Part shown: piece after piece, positions 1-9,599 of the stretch
How positions within the stretch are numbered: the stretch's first letter is position 1
How the letters are laid out: the number at the start of each line of letters is the position of its first letter
DNA from: Thermaerobacter subterraneus DSM 13965
Lineage (GTDB): Bacteria > Bacillota > Sulfobacillia > Thermaerobacterales > Thermaerobacteraceae
Direction of reading: 5' to 3'
DNA length: 64,000 nucleotides
Assembly: GCF_000183545.2 (NCBI RefSeq)
Contig: NZ_JH976536.1
Span: 1-64,000, forward strand
Notes under the pieces: generated by a model
Database searches by the model: none
Seen by the model: the letters and a program-made list of their open reading frames with translations, nothing else
Told to the model about the DNA's origin: nothing
Program-made: the position numbers and the translations under genes

Positions 1-1
1 G

Positions 2-196
2 CCCCCCGGCTCCGGCGCGGGCGCCTCCGCCGGCCTGCTGGCGGCCCACCCCGCCGGCAGCGGGGGCTCCGGCAGCGGCCCGGGCGCCGGGCCCGTCCGG
101 CCCGGCGCCCGGGAGGGCACCACCCCGCCCCACCGGGCCCGGCCGCTGCTGGAGCTGACGCGGGACCGGGCCATCCGGTCCTGGAGCCACCCGTGA
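2..196 (+). CDS. C-terminal fragment of an upstream gene, possibly an AAA+/MoxR-type ATPase
   Basis: An open frame enters from the left edge and stops at the TGA at 194-196. Its last 64 codons are visible: a Gly/Pro/Ala/Ser-rich stretch followed by a more ordinary tail ending in LLELTRDRAIRSWSHP. It overlaps the next gene by four bases (GTGA), so the two are probably translationally coupled. Proteins with a von Willebrand factor A domain, like the next gene, are commonly preceded by a MoxR or magnesium-chelatase-type AAA+ ATPase. That is the only reason for the suggested identity; the fragment itself shows no ATPase motif. Confidence 0.45.
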   Translation, partial: PPGSGAGASAGLLAAHPAGSGGSGSGPGAGPVRPGAREGTTPPHRARPLLELTRDRAIRSWSHP

Positions 197-2880
197 CGCC
201 CCTGGTGGCCGGCCTGGAGCGGCTGACGGAGCGCCTGGGCCGGCAATCCGACCTGACGGCCCGCCTGATGCAGGCCCTTCCCCGGGGCGCGGCCAGCATC
301 GGCGAGGCGGCCGTGGCCAGCACCTGCGTGCACCTGCTGGTGGCGGGCCGCCCGGGGGTCGTCCAGGTGCTGGAGGACGCCGATGCCGGCCGGGTCTTCT
401 ACGGCCGCTCCCACCCCGGCCAGATCCTGCACATCGACATCTTCCACGCCGAGGGGGAGGTGGACCACCGCCTGGTCGCCCGGCAGCTCGGCCGGGCCGC
501 CCGCGTCTTCGCCCGGGACGCCGGTTCCTACCGCGTCGCCGGCCTGCCCGTGGAACAGATCCCCGACTACATCGACCTGCAGACCGGTACCGGCGGCGGG
601 CGGGCGTCGGGGTCGCTGATCTACGGTCGCCGGCTGTCCCTGCGCCTGGCCCACCGCAACCACGTCCACCTGGCCATCGGCCTGCCCCGCGCCCTCTGGG
701 GGTTTGCCGTGTACGCCGTGGCTGCCGTGGAGGAAGCGGTGCTGCAGACCGGCCTGGAGCTGCGCCGGGTCGACGCGGTGGAGCTGGTGTGCGGCCGCGG
801 CGGGGCGCCCCTGGACCTCAGCGACTACGAGACGGCATCCGACTCGTTCCTCCGGGAGGAGCGACGGCCCCGGCCGGGGGCGGGCAGCGGGCCGTGGGGC
901 GGGGCCTGGGGTGAGCCGCGCGGCGGCTCCCCGCCCCTGGGCGCCCAGGGGGCCCCCGGGGCGCCGGGATGGGGTGGTGCCGCCGCGGGCGGCGGGGAAG
1001 GGGAGGCCGGTGGGCCCGGTGGGCGCGGCGGCGCGACCGGGGGGAGCCCGGGCGGTGGCGGGCCCGGCGGGTGGGCTCCGCCGGGGGAGGAAGTCATCCT
1101 GCGCGGTCCCGCGCCCTGGCCGGGCCGTGCGGGCACCGGTGATCCCTCGGAGCCGGGGGACGGAGGCGCCTCCCGGCACCGGGCGCCCGGCCTGCGGGGC
1201 GCCGGTTCCTGGCGGGAAGTCCCCGTCGGTGGCCCGGACGGGGGCTGGGGGAGCAGCGGGCGGCTCCGGGACGGCCGCAGCGGGAGAGGCCGGGAGGGCC
1301 CAGGGTCCTGGCGGGTCCTCTGGCGCGCCTGGCGGCGCGGCCCGGCGGAGGAAGGCCGCGCCGGTACAGGTTCCGCCGCCGGCCCGGCGCGGGGCCGGCC
1401 CGGCCATCCGGCCTCCACCGGCGGCCTCCCCGAGGGGTTCCTGCCGGCGGTCGGGGAGCCGGGCCCGGGGACCGGGCCGGAGGGGTACCCGGGCCCGTGG
1501 GGGTCCCAAGCCCCGCTGGTCCGGGGGGTGCCCGGACGGCACCGGATACCGGGAGAGGGCGGCGCTTCCGCCTCCCCGGAGGGGAGTCCCCGGCGGGGCG
1601 CCGCCCACCCCCAGGCAGGGGACGGGCCGCGGCCGCAGGAGGGCACCGGCACCGGAGCAGGCCCGGCGCACGGGGAAGGGGCCGCCTCCGGACCCGGCTC
1701 GGCGGAGCCCGGCGCCGGGGCGGCGGCCGGTTCGTCCGGTGGGGCAGCGGTCTCCGGCGCGGGGGGCCCAAAGCCCGGAGCCTCTGCGAGCCCCGGCGGG
1801 CTGGCCCGCCGCCAGCGCCTTTTGGCGCGATCCCTGAACTGGCTGCGGGAGACGGGGGTCGACCTGGGCGCCGCCCTGCTGGAACGGCTGGGGCCGGGCG
1901 CCACCATGCGGGACCTGCAGCTTCCCGGTGCCAGCTACGAGGACCTGCGCCGCTGGCTCAACGACCTGCGCGAGGCGGGGCTGGTGGAACGGGACGGGGA
2001 GCGCTACCGCCTGAACCCCCAGGGGTGGGAACTCATGGCCTACCTGCTGGAGGAGCCGGGCACCGTGCGCACCACCCTCCGGCGCCTGTTGCGGGTGAGG
2101 CCGGCCCGGCCCGACCCGCGACCTGGCCACAGCCCGGTCACGGTGTACGACGACGAGCGGGGCCGGCAGGCCAACCGGCGGGTGGTGCGCCCCTGGGAAC
2201 CGGGTGCCGGGGGCGACGGCTTGGCCGTGGCCGAGTCGGTGATGGCGGCCCTGGCCCGGGGGGGCCTGCCCCTGCGCGTCCAGCCCCAGGACCTGCGGCT
2301 GTACCGCCGCCTGCGCCGGCACCCCGTGGACGTCTGCCTGGTGCTAGACGCCAGCGCCAGCATGGCGGGAAACCGTATCCGGGCCGCCAAGGACCTGGCC
2401 CAGCAGCTTCTGGTCTCCACCCGCGACCGGGTGGCGGTCATCACCTTCCAGGAGCGGGTGGTGCAGGTCCAGGTCCCCCTCACCCGCAACACCAGCCGGG
2501 TCGAACGCGGCCTCAGCCAGATCCAGCCCTACGGCCTGACCCCCCTGGCCCAGGGCCTGGAGGTGGCGCTGCTCTACCTCGCCCAGAGCCGGGCACGCAA
2601 CCCCCTGCTGGTGCTCGTCACCGACGGCATCCCCACCGTCCCCTACCGGACGGCGAACCCGCTGGAGGACGCGGTGCAGGTGGCCCGGCAGCTTGGCACA
2701 GGGCGCTTCGGCCGGGTGGGTTTCACCTGCATCGGCCTTCAGCCCAACGAGCGGTACCTGCGGGAACTGGTGCGGGCGGCCGGCGGGCGCCTCTATGTGG
2801 TCGACGAGCTGGAGCGGGAGACGTTGATCTCCATCGTCCACCGGGAAAGGGCCCAGCGGAAGGAACGCGCCCGGCCCTGA
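193..2880 (+). CDS. von Willebrand factor A (VWA) domain protein with long low-complexity linker
   Basis: This 895-residue protein has three parts. Residues 1-220 form an ordinary globular-looking domain that I do not recognise. Residues 230-535 are almost only Gly, Pro, Ala, Arg and Ser. From about 537 to 620 there is a winged-helix-like segment, and the C-terminal 180 residues are a VWA domain with a MIDAS metal site (DASAS at 719-723, then conserved Thr and DG residues). No signal peptide or membrane segment is visible, so it is probably cytoplasmic and works with a partner AAA+ ATPase, like BchD/ChlD or CoxE-type proteins. The GTG start overlaps the preceding stop. What the complex acts on cannot be read from the sequence. 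Confidence 0.8.
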   Translation: MTPLVAGLERLTERLGRQSDLTARLMQALPRGAASIGEAAVASTCVHLLVAGRPGVVQVLEDADAGRVFYGRSHPGQILHIDIFHAEGEVDHRLVARQLGRAARVFARDAGSYRVAGLPVEQIPDYIDLQTGTGGGRASGSLIYGRRLSLRLAHRNHVHLAIGLPRALWGFAVYAVAAVEEAVLQTGLELRRVDAVELVCGRGGAPLDLSDYETASDSFLREERRPRPGAGSGPWGGAWGEPRGGSPPLGAQGAPGAPGWGGAAAGGGEGEAGGPGGRGGATGGSPGGGGPGGWAPPGEEVILRGPAPWPGRAGTGDPSEPGDGGASRHRAPGLRGAGSWREVPVGGPDGGWGSSGRLRDGRSGRGREGPGSWRVLWRAWRRGPAEEGRAGTGSAAGPARGRPGHPASTGGLPEGFLPAVGEPGPGTGPEGYPGPWGSQAPLVRGVPGRHRIPGEGGASASPEGSPRRGAAHPQAGDGPRPQEGTGTGAGPAHGEGAASGPGSAEPGAGAAAGSSGGAAVSGAGGPKPGASASPGGLARRQRLLARSLNWLRETGVDLGAALLERLGPGATMRDLQLPGASYEDLRRWLNDLREAGLVERDGERYRLNPQGWELMAYLLEEPGTVRTTLRRLLRVRPARPDPRPGHSPVTVYDDERGRQANRRVVRPWEPGAGGDGLAVAESVMAALARGGLPLRVQPQDLRLYRRLRRHPVDVCLVLDASASMAGNRIRAAKDLAQQLLVSTRDRVAVITFQERVVQVQVPLTRNTSRVERGLSQIQPYGLTPLAQGLEVALLYLAQSRARNPLLVLVTDGIPTVPYRTANPLEDAVQVARQLGTGRFGRVGFTCIGLQPNERYLRELVRAAGGRLYVVDELERETLISIVHRERAQRKERARP

Positions 2881-2961
2881 TCTCTGTCGAACTCGGCCCG
2901 GGGCGATCCGGCACACCCGCCAGGGGCCCGGCGCAGGAACACCCCCCTGCCTGTCGAAGAC

Positions 2962-3002
2962 CGCCTCCCTGTGGAGGCGATGCCCGTGCCATTTTCTGGC
3001 AC
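2962..3002 (+). terminator. Two tandem small hairpins between the VWA gene and recJ
   Basis: Arms at 2962-2968 and 2973-2979 form a perfect 7-bp stem with a 4-base loop. Arms at 2986-2991 and 2997-3002 form a perfect 6-bp stem around TTTTC. They fill the 194-base gap after the VWA gene. Neither is followed by a clear U-run, so termination is only a suggestion; a leader structure for recJ is the alternative. Confidence 0.35.
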
Positions 3003-3074
3003 CCCAAGCCCGGCAGGACATCAAGACCCGCGCCCTTGCTGCGGCCGGGGCCGCCGCCGAGGGGGACGGGACCG

Positions 3075-5441
3075 GTGAGGGTTCCCCTGGTGGGCCGCCG
3101 CTGGCAGGTGCGCCCGGCCGATCCGGCCGCCGCCCAGCGGCTGGCCCGGGCCCTGGGGGTGACACCCCTGACGGCCCGCGTGCTGGCCGCCCGCGGCTGG
3201 ACGGACGTGGCGGCGGCCCGCCGCCTGCTGGACGGCCACCCCCTGCTGCACGATCCCTTCCTGCTGACCGGCATGGAGGCGGCGGTGGCGCGGATCCGGA
3301 CCGCCCTGGCCCGGGACGAGGGGATCCTGATCGTGGGCGACTACGACGTGGACGGGGTGGCGGCGGCGGCACTGCTCTACCGCGGCCTGCAGGATTTCGA
3401 ACCCGGTGCCCGGGTCCAGGTCTACATCCCCGACCGGCACGGGGAGGGCTACGGCGTCCCGCCGGGCGCGCTGGAGGCCGCCCAGGCCATGGGCGCGACC
3501 CTGCTCATCACCGTGGACAACGGCATCGCGGCCCACGGGCCGCTGGGCGAGGCGGCGCGCCGGGGGCTGGACGTCATCGTCACCGATCACCACCAGCCGC
3601 AGGGGGAGTTGCCGCCGGCCCTGGCCGTGATCAACCCCCACCGTCCGGACAGCCGCTACCCCTGGCGCGGCCTCTGCGGCACCGGCGTGGTCTTCAAGCT
3701 GCTGCAGGCCCTGCTGGGGGACGAACCGGCTTCCCCCGTCTGGTGGCAGCTGGCCGCCCTGGCCACCGTGGCCGACGTGGTCCCCCTCCAGGACGAGAAC
3801 CGCACCCTGGTGCAGCGGGGCCTGGCGGAGCTGGCCGCAGCGCCCCTGCCGGGGCTGGCGGCACTGGCGGAGGTGGCGGGCCTGGGGGACACGCGCCTCG
3901 ACGCCCACGGGGTGGCCTTCATCCTGGCGCCGCGCCTCAACGCGGCCGGCCGCATGGGCTCCGCCTACCAGGCGTGGGAGCTGCTGGCCACCGACCAGCG
4001 GGAACGGGCCCGGGCCCTGGCCCTGGCCGTCGACCAGCTCAACCGGTTGCGCCGGCAGCAGGAAGACCTGGCCCTCGGGCAGGCCCTCCAGCGCCTGGAG
4101 CGGGGCGAGGGGCTGTACGGCGACGAGGTGATCGCCCTGGCCCACCCGGGCTGGCACCAGGGGGTGCTGGGGATCGTGGCGTCCCGCCTGGTCGACCTGT
4201 TCCACCGCCCGGCCCTGGTGGGCCGCCAGCAGGCCGAATGGATCACCGGTTCGGGGCGCAGCATCGCCGGGTTCCACCTGTTCCGGGCGCTGGCGTCTTG
4301 CGCCGGGCTCTTTGCCCGCTTCGGCGGCCATGCCCAGGCGGCGGGTTTCACCTTGCCGGCCGCCCGGTGGCGCGAGCTGGGGGAGCGGCTGGCGGCAGAG
4401 GCGCGCCGGTCCCTGACCCCGGCCCAGCGGGTGCCGGTGGTGGAGGTGGACGCCGTGGCCCGCCCGGAGGAACTGACCGTGGAGGCCGTCCGCCAGCTGG
4501 AGCGGCTGGCCCCCTTCGGGGAAGGCAACCCCGAGCCTGTGATCGCCCTGGCGGATCTGCCGCCCGCCGTGGCCCGGGCGGTGGGGGGCGGCGAGCACCT
4601 GCGGCTGGAATGGCCGGGGGGCTGGTCGGCGGTGGCCTTCGGCCTGGGCGAGCTGGCACGCCAGCTGGCCCAGGTGCCCCAGGTGGAGGTGGCCGTGCGG
4701 CCGCGGGTCGACGCTTACCGCGGCAACCTGCGGGTCGATCTCCGGGTCCAGGACCTGCGCCCGGCCGAGCCGGCCCGGGCGACGTGGCTGGCCGCCGAGC
4801 TGGAGCGGCGGCGGCGGTGGACGGCCGAGCTCTACCCTGACCGCGCGGCCCTGGTGCAGGTCTATACCGCCCTGGAGGAGGTCGCCCGGGGCAGGGAAGG
4901 GTTGGCGGTGCCCACCTCAGGGGGCTGGCTCCTGCCCGCGGGGCCTCGGGCTCTTCTGGACGCCCTGGCCGCCCGGCTGCCCCGGTGGCCGCGCCATACC
5001 CTGCAGGCGGCCCTGGAGATCCTGCGGGAAGCCGGGGTCCTGGCACCGGCGGGCGGCGGCGGGCCGGGACGGCCACCCGGCGGGCCTGCAGGCGGCCCCC
5101 CGCCGGCGCTGCCGCCGGGTGCCGGGCCGGAGGCAGCGGCGGTTGCCGGCGGGGCGTGGGTGCTGGCCCCGCGGGGACAGAAGGCCTTCGACCTCAACCG
5201 CAGCCCCCGCTACCGCACCGGCACCCTGCGCCGCCAGGTGCTGGACCGGGTGGCCGCTGCGCTGGCGGCAGGCCGCTGGGGCGAAGCCGAAGAGGTGCTG
5301 GCCCAGCCTCTGGCTGTACCGCTCCCTCTGGGATACAATGAACTGATAAGAAACGCCAACGGGCAGCAGGGAAGGATCAACGGGCCGGGCGCAGGGAGCC
5401 GGGACGCTCCCGGGGGACAAGAGGCGCCGGGCGGCCGCTGA
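3075..5441 (+). CDS. recJ: Single-stranded-DNA-specific exonuclease RecJ
   Basis: The 788-residue RecJ degrades single-stranded DNA 5' to 3' in recombination and mismatch or base-excision repair. The DHH-superfamily metal motifs are visible: DYDVDG at 89-94, DNG, and DHH at 171-173. The DHHA1 part contains GGHAQAAGF. The family is typically 570-790 residues. The excess is a C-terminal domain of the kind seen in Firmicutes RecJ, broken by a Gly/Pro-rich insert near residue 660. The GTG start was chosen because GAGGGGGA lies about nine bases upstream and conserved sequence starts soon after. The frame is open far upstream into the VWA gene, but that part is a shadow. In B. subtilis apt separates recJ and relA; here nothing does. 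Confidence 0.93.
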   Translation: MRVPLVGRRWQVRPADPAAAQRLARALGVTPLTARVLAARGWTDVAAARRLLDGHPLLHDPFLLTGMEAAVARIRTALARDEGILIVGDYDVDGVAAAALLYRGLQDFEPGARVQVYIPDRHGEGYGVPPGALEAAQAMGATLLITVDNGIAAHGPLGEAARRGLDVIVTDHHQPQGELPPALAVINPHRPDSRYPWRGLCGTGVVFKLLQALLGDEPASPVWWQLAALATVADVVPLQDENRTLVQRGLAELAAAPLPGLAALAEVAGLGDTRLDAHGVAFILAPRLNAAGRMGSAYQAWELLATDQRERARALALAVDQLNRLRRQQEDLALGQALQRLERGEGLYGDEVIALAHPGWHQGVLGIVASRLVDLFHRPALVGRQQAEWITGSGRSIAGFHLFRALASCAGLFARFGGHAQAAGFTLPAARWRELGERLAAEARRSLTPAQRVPVVEVDAVARPEELTVEAVRQLERLAPFGEGNPEPVIALADLPPAVARAVGGGEHLRLEWPGGWSAVAFGLGELARQLAQVPQVEVAVRPRVDAYRGNLRVDLRVQDLRPAEPARATWLAAELERRRRWTAELYPDRAALVQVYTALEEVARGREGLAVPTSGGWLLPAGPRALLDALAARLPRWPRHTLQAALEILREAGVLAPAGGGGPGRPPGGPAGGPPPALPPGAGPEAAAVAGGAWVLAPRGQKAFDLNRSPRYRTGTLRRQVLDRVAAALAAGRWGEAEEVLAQPLAVPLPLGYNELIRNANGQQGRINGPGAGSRDAPGGQEAPGGR

Positions 5442-5502
5442 GCCTGCGGGCGCCGGAAGGGCCGGACGGGCGACCCGGCCGGAGGAAAGGGGGTGCTGGC
5501 CC

Positions 5503-7701
5503 GTGGCCGTGGAGCTGCAGCCTTCCGTCACACCCGATGAGCTGATCCGCCGGGCCGGGCGGTATCTCGGCCCGGAGGACCTGGACTGGCTGCGCCGCGC
5601 CTTCGAGTTCGGGAAGGCGGCCCATCAGGGGCAGAAGCGGGCCTCGGGCCAGGACTTCATCGAGCACCCCCTGGCGGTGGCCCTCATCCTGGCCGACCTG
5701 GAGCTGGATGCCGCCACCCTGGTGGCGGCCCTGCTCCATGACACCGTGGAAGACACCGAGGTCACCCTGGAACAGGTGGAGCGGGAGTTCGGCTCCGAGG
5801 TGGCCCTTTTGGTGGACGGGGTGACGAAGCTCAACCAGATCGAATGGCGCACCCGCCTGGAAGAGCAGGCGGAGAACCTGCGCAAGATGTTCCTGGCCAT
5901 GGCCCGGGACATCCGGGTCGTGCTGATCAAGCTGGCCGACCGCCTGCACAACATGCGCACCCTGGCCGTGGTGCCGCGGGAGAAGCAGATCGCCAAGTCG
6001 CGGGAGACCCTGGAGATCTTCGCGCCCCTGGCCCACCGCCTCGGCATGTCCCAGATCCAGTGGGAGCTGGAAGACCTGGCCCTGCGCTACCTGGAGCCCG
6101 AGCGCTACCGGGAGCTCTCCGAGCGCATCCCCCGCAAGCGGGCGGAGCGGGAAGAGCTGGCCCAGGTGATCATCCGCACCCTGCGCGCCAAGCTGGCCGA
6201 GGCCGGCATCCGGGCGGACATCCAGGGGCGGGCCAAGCACTTCTACAGCATCTACCGCAAGATGTACGAGCAGGGCAAGGACCTGTCCCAGATCTACGAC
6301 CTGATCGCCGTGCGGGTCATCGTGGATACGGTGAAGGACTGCTACGGGGCGCTGGGCGTGGTCCACACCATCTGGCGGCCGCTGCCCGGCCGCTTCAAGG
6401 ACTACATCGCCACCCCCAAGTCCAACATGTACCAGTCCCTGCACACCACGGTGATCGGGCCCCAGGGCGAGCCCTTCGAGATCCAGATCCGCACCTGGGA
6501 CATGCACCGCACCGCCGAGTACGGCATCGCCGCCCACTGGCGGTACAAGGAGCGGGGGCGCACCGACAAGGACTTCGACGCCAAGCTGGCCTGGCTGCGC
6601 CAGGTGCTGGAGTGGCAGAACGACCTGGGCGACGCCCGGGAGTTCATGGAGTCCCTGAAGATCGACGTCTTTTCCGACGAGGTCTTCGTCTTCACGCCCA
6701 AGGGGGACGTGATCGACCTGCCGGCGGGTTCCACCCCGGTGGACTTCGCCTTCCGGATCCACACGGAGATCGGCCACCGCTGCGTGGGCGCCAAGGTCAA
6801 CGGCCGCATCGTGCCGCTGGACTACCGGCTGAAGAACGGGGACATCGTCGAGATCCTGACCAGCAAGCAATCCAGCGGTCCCAGCGCCGACTGGCTCCAG
6901 TTCGTGCGCACCTCCACGGCCCGCAGCCGGATCCGCCAGTGGCTCAAGAAGCAGCGGCGGGACGAGAACCTGGAGCGCGGGCGCCTCATGCTGGAGCACG
7001 AGCTCAGGGCCCACGGCCTGCCGGTGAAGGAGGTCTGGCGCAAGGACTGGCTGGATGAGGTGGCCGCCCGCTACAACCTGCCGGACGGCGAGGAGCTGCT
7101 GGTATGCATCGGCTACGGCGGGGTGGCGGCGGGCCAGGTGGCGGGCCGCCTGCGGGACCTGTACCGCCGCCAGGGGGCCGCGCGGGAAGGGGGCGAGGCC
7201 GTCCCGGCCGTGCCCGAGGAGGTGCGCCGCGCCCGGTCCGCGCCGGCGCAAGGCGCCGGGGTGCGGGTAGGCGGCCTGGACCATGTCCTGGTGCGCTTCT
7301 CCCGCTGCTGCAGCCCGGTTCCCGGGGATCCCATCGTGGGCTACGTGACCCGGGGGCGAGGGGTCTCGATCCACCGGGCCGATTGCAATATGCTCAAGGC
7401 GAGCCCCGAGGCCGGCCAGCGGCTGATCGACGTCAGCTGGGACCAGGTGGCGGGGCAGGCCTTCCCGGTGGCGGTGGAGATCGACTGCTACGACCGGGTG
7501 GGGCTGCTGTCCGACATCGCGGCGGTGGTGGCCGATACGCGGCGCAACATCCTGGCGGTGCGCACCCGCACCCACCGGGACGGCACGGCCACCATCGACC
7601 TGGTGGTGGAGGTCCAGAACCTGGAGCAGTTCGACCACCTGCGCCGGCAGCTGGAGCGGGTGCGGGACGTGATCCGGGTGGAGCGGGTGGTCAACCGGTA
7701 A
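5503..7701 (+). CDS. relA: Bifunctional (p)ppGpp synthetase/hydrolase RelA/SpoT family
   Basis: The 732-residue long RSH enzyme makes and probably degrades the alarmone (p)ppGpp. Domains in order are: HD hydrolase (about 40-200, with the HD pair at 79-80 followed by TVED), synthetase (about 265-375, containing KDYIATPKSNMYQSLHT), TGS (about 400-465), a zinc-finger/helical region with RCCSPVPGD, and a C-terminal ACT domain (about 656-732). The intact HD motif argues for a bifunctional Rel rather than a synthetase-only RelA. The GTG start follows GGAGGAAAGG. It sits between recJ and dtd, the usual Firmicutes arrangement. Confidence 0.95.
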   Translation: MAVELQPSVTPDELIRRAGRYLGPEDLDWLRRAFEFGKAAHQGQKRASGQDFIEHPLAVALILADLELDAATLVAALLHDTVEDTEVTLEQVEREFGSEVALLVDGVTKLNQIEWRTRLEEQAENLRKMFLAMARDIRVVLIKLADRLHNMRTLAVVPREKQIAKSRETLEIFAPLAHRLGMSQIQWELEDLALRYLEPERYRELSERIPRKRAEREELAQVIIRTLRAKLAEAGIRADIQGRAKHFYSIYRKMYEQGKDLSQIYDLIAVRVIVDTVKDCYGALGVVHTIWRPLPGRFKDYIATPKSNMYQSLHTTVIGPQGEPFEIQIRTWDMHRTAEYGIAAHWRYKERGRTDKDFDAKLAWLRQVLEWQNDLGDAREFMESLKIDVFSDEVFVFTPKGDVIDLPAGSTPVDFAFRIHTEIGHRCVGAKVNGRIVPLDYRLKNGDIVEILTSKQSSGPSADWLQFVRTSTARSRIRQWLKKQRRDENLERGRLMLEHELRAHGLPVKEVWRKDWLDEVAARYNLPDGEELLVCIGYGGVAAGQVAGRLRDLYRRQGAAREGGEAVPAVPEEVRRARSAPAQGAGVRVGGLDHVLVRFSRCCSPVPGDPIVGYVTRGRGVSIHRADCNMLKASPEAGQRLIDVSWDQVAGQAFPVAVEIDCYDRVGLLSDIAAVVADTRRNILAVRTRTHRDGTATIDLVVEVQNLEQFDHLRRQLERVRDVIRVERVVNR

Positions 7702-7763
7702 GGGCCGCGGGCCGGGGCGATTGCCGGACCGCGGGGGACCCGCAGCGGGAACGGAGGTCGGGT

Positions 7764-8219
7764 ATGCGGGCCGTGATCCAGCGGGTGGCCCGGGCCTCGG
7801 TGCACACCGCCGGACAAGCCCCTCGCACCATCGGTCGAGGGGTCGTTGTTTTGCTGGGGGTGGAACGGGGCGACGGGCCGGCCGACGTGGAGTGGATGAC
7901 CGAGAAGATCGCGAACCTGCGCATCTTTCCCGGCGAGGGCGCGGCGGCCGGGAAGCACTTCGAACGGTCCCTCCAGGAGACGGAGGGCCACGTCCTTGTG
8001 GTGTCCCAGTTCACCCTGCTGGGGGATTGCCGGCGGGGGCGGCGGCCTTCCTTCAGCGCCGCCGCGCCCCCCGGGGAGGCCGAGCCCCTCTACCGGGCGG
8101 TGGCCGAGGCCCTGGCGGCGCGGGGCCTGTTCGTCCAGACGGGCTGGTTCGGTGCCGACATGCAGGTGGAGCTGGTCAACGACGGGCCGGTGACCTTATG
8201 GCTCGACAGCCGGGCGTAG
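7764..8219 (+). CDS. dtd: D-aminoacyl-tRNA deacylase Dtd
   Basis: The 151-residue Dtd hydrolyses D-amino acids (and glycine from tRNA-Ala) off mischarged tRNA, protecting translation. Length matches the family (about 145-150). The two active-site signatures are visible: SQFTLLGD, whose Ser-Gln-Phe-Thr lines the pocket, and NDGPVT, which holds the Gly-cisPro pair. The N-terminal MRAVIQRV is typical. GGAGGT at 7753-7758 supports the ATG. It lies 62 bases after relA, the same order as relA-dtd in many Firmicutes, and is probably cotranscribed. Confidence 0.95.
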   Translation: MRAVIQRVARASVHTAGQAPRTIGRGVVVLLGVERGDGPADVEWMTEKIANLRIFPGEGAAAGKHFERSLQETEGHVLVVSQFTLLGDCRRGRRPSFSAAAPPGEAEPLYRAVAEALAARGLFVQTGWFGADMQVELVNDGPVTLWLDSRA

Positions 8220-8241
8220 GGCCGGCAGCAGGGCGATGGCC

Positions 8242-8270
8242 GGCCCGCCGGCCGGCAGGGCCGGCGGGCC
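8242..8270 (+). terminator. 12-bp perfect hairpin between dtd and hisS
   Basis: Arms 8242-8253 and 8259-8270 are exact inverted complements around a 5-base loop. The hairpin ends four bases before the hisS Shine-Dalgarno sequence. No U-run follows, so it may be an attenuator or mRNA-processing signal that separates the relA-dtd and hisS-aspS transcripts rather than a classical terminator. Confidence 0.45.
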
Positions 8271-8285
8271 CGAGGAGGGAGAGGT

Positions 8286-9599
8286 TTGGAGCGCATCCAG
8301 CGACCCCGAGGCACCTATGACGTGACCCCGGAAGAGGCGCCGCGGTGGCAGGCCCTGGAGGCCCGCATCCGCCACGTGGCCGCCCGCTTCGGCTTCGGCG
8401 AGCTGCGCACGCCCGTCATCGAGGCGCGGGAGCTGTTCCAGCGCACGGTGGGCGAGACGACGGACATCGTCCAGAAGGAGATGTACGTGCTGACCCCGCC
8501 GGGCAGCGACCGCCAGCTGGTCTTGCGGCCGGAGGGCACGGCGGCGGCGGTGCGGGCCTACCTGGAAAACGGGCTGCACAACGGCCCCCAGCCGGTCAAG
8601 CTCTTCTACATCCAGCCCATGTTCCGCCACGAGCGGCCCCAGGCGGGGCGCTACCGCCAGCACGTCCAGTTCGGCGCCGAGATCTTCGGGGCGGGGGAGG
8701 CGACGGCCGATGCGGAGATCATCGCACTGGCCATGACCCTCTTCGCGGAGCTGGGGCTGGAGGGCCTGGAGGTGCACCTCAACAGCATCGGCTGCCCTGC
8801 CTGCCGGCCCCGTTACCGGCAGGCCCTGCTGGAGTATTACCGGCCCCGGGCGGCGGAGCTGTGCGCCGACTGCCGGGCGCGGCTGGAGACCAACCCGCTG
8901 CGCCTGCTGGACTGCAAGGTGCCGGCGGACCAGCCCCACAAGGCCGGGGCGCCCCGCACCGTGGACTACCTGTGCCAAGACTGCCGGGCCCACTTTGACG
9001 AGCTGCAGTCGGCGCTGGACGCCCTGGGGATCGCCTACCGGCTGGACCCCGGCCTGGTGCGTGGGCTGGACTACTACACCCGGACCGTCTTCGAGATCAA
9101 GTACGGCGGCCTGGGCGCCCAGGACACCGTGTGCGGCGGCGGCCGCTACGATGGCCTGATCGAGCTTTTGGGCGGGCCGCCCACGCCCGGCGTGGGCTTC
9201 GGCATGGGCCTGGAGCGCCTCCTGCTCACCCTGGAGGCGGCAGGTCGCCCGCCGGGGGCCCGCCGGCCCCTGGACGCCTACGTGGCGGTGGCGGGCCAGG
9301 TACCGCGGACGCGGGTCCTGGCCCTGGTGCAGGCGCTGCGCCACCAGGGCCTGGCCGTGGACATGGACCATGTGGGCCGCAGCCTCAAGGCCCAGCTGCG
9401 GGCGGCTGGGCGGCTCCCGGTGCGCTATGCCGTCATCCTGGGGGATGACGAGTGGGCCCGCGGCGAGGCGGCGGTGCGGGAGCTGGCGTCGGGCCAGCAG
9501 CGACGGGTGCCCCTGGGGGAGCTGGCCGCGGTCCTGCGGCCTGCCGGGGCGGACGCGGCGGCGGAGACGAGGGGATCGGCGGAGGTGGACCGGGCATGA
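8286..9599 (+). CDS. hisS: Histidyl-tRNA synthetase
   Basis: The 437-residue class II synthetase attaches histidine to tRNA-His. The N-terminus has the RPRGTYDV motif. Class II motif 2 is FRHERPQAGRYRQ. The histidine-specific HisA motif LVRGLDYYTRT places the catalytic Arg at 259. Motif 3 (GVGFGMGLERL) and an anticodon-binding domain follow. Length is close to the usual 420. The TTG start is supported by GGAGGGAGAGG immediately upstream. Its stop overlaps the aspS start as ATGA, so hisS and aspS are translationally coupled, as their long-standing pairing in Firmicutes suggests. Confidence 0.95.
   Translation: MERIQRPRGTYDVTPEEAPRWQALEARIRHVAARFGFGELRTPVIEARELFQRTVGETTDIVQKEMYVLTPPGSDRQLVLRPEGTAAAVRAYLENGLHNGPQPVKLFYIQPMFRHERPQAGRYRQHVQFGAEIFGAGEATADAEIIALAMTLFAELGLEGLEVHLNSIGCPACRPRYRQALLEYYRPRAAELCADCRARLETNPLRLLDCKVPADQPHKAGAPRTVDYLCQDCRAHFDELQSALDALGIAYRLDPGLVRGLDYYTRTVFEIKYGGLGAQDTVCGGGRYDGLIELLGGPPTPGVGFGMGLERLLLTLEAAGRPPGARRPLDAYVAVAGQVPRTRVLALVQALRHQGLAVDMDHVGRSLKAQLRAAGRLPVRYAVILGDDEWARGEAAVRELASGQQRRVPLGELAAVLRPAGADAAAETRGSAEVDRA

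Noticed and set aside
825-1907. Long open frames on the minus strand and in other frames throughout the window
   Set aside because: At about 73% GC stop codons are rare, so long shadows are expected. Their translations are dominated by Arg, Pro, Gly, Ala and Ser or His/Gln, lack ribosome-binding sites and overlap well-supported genes.
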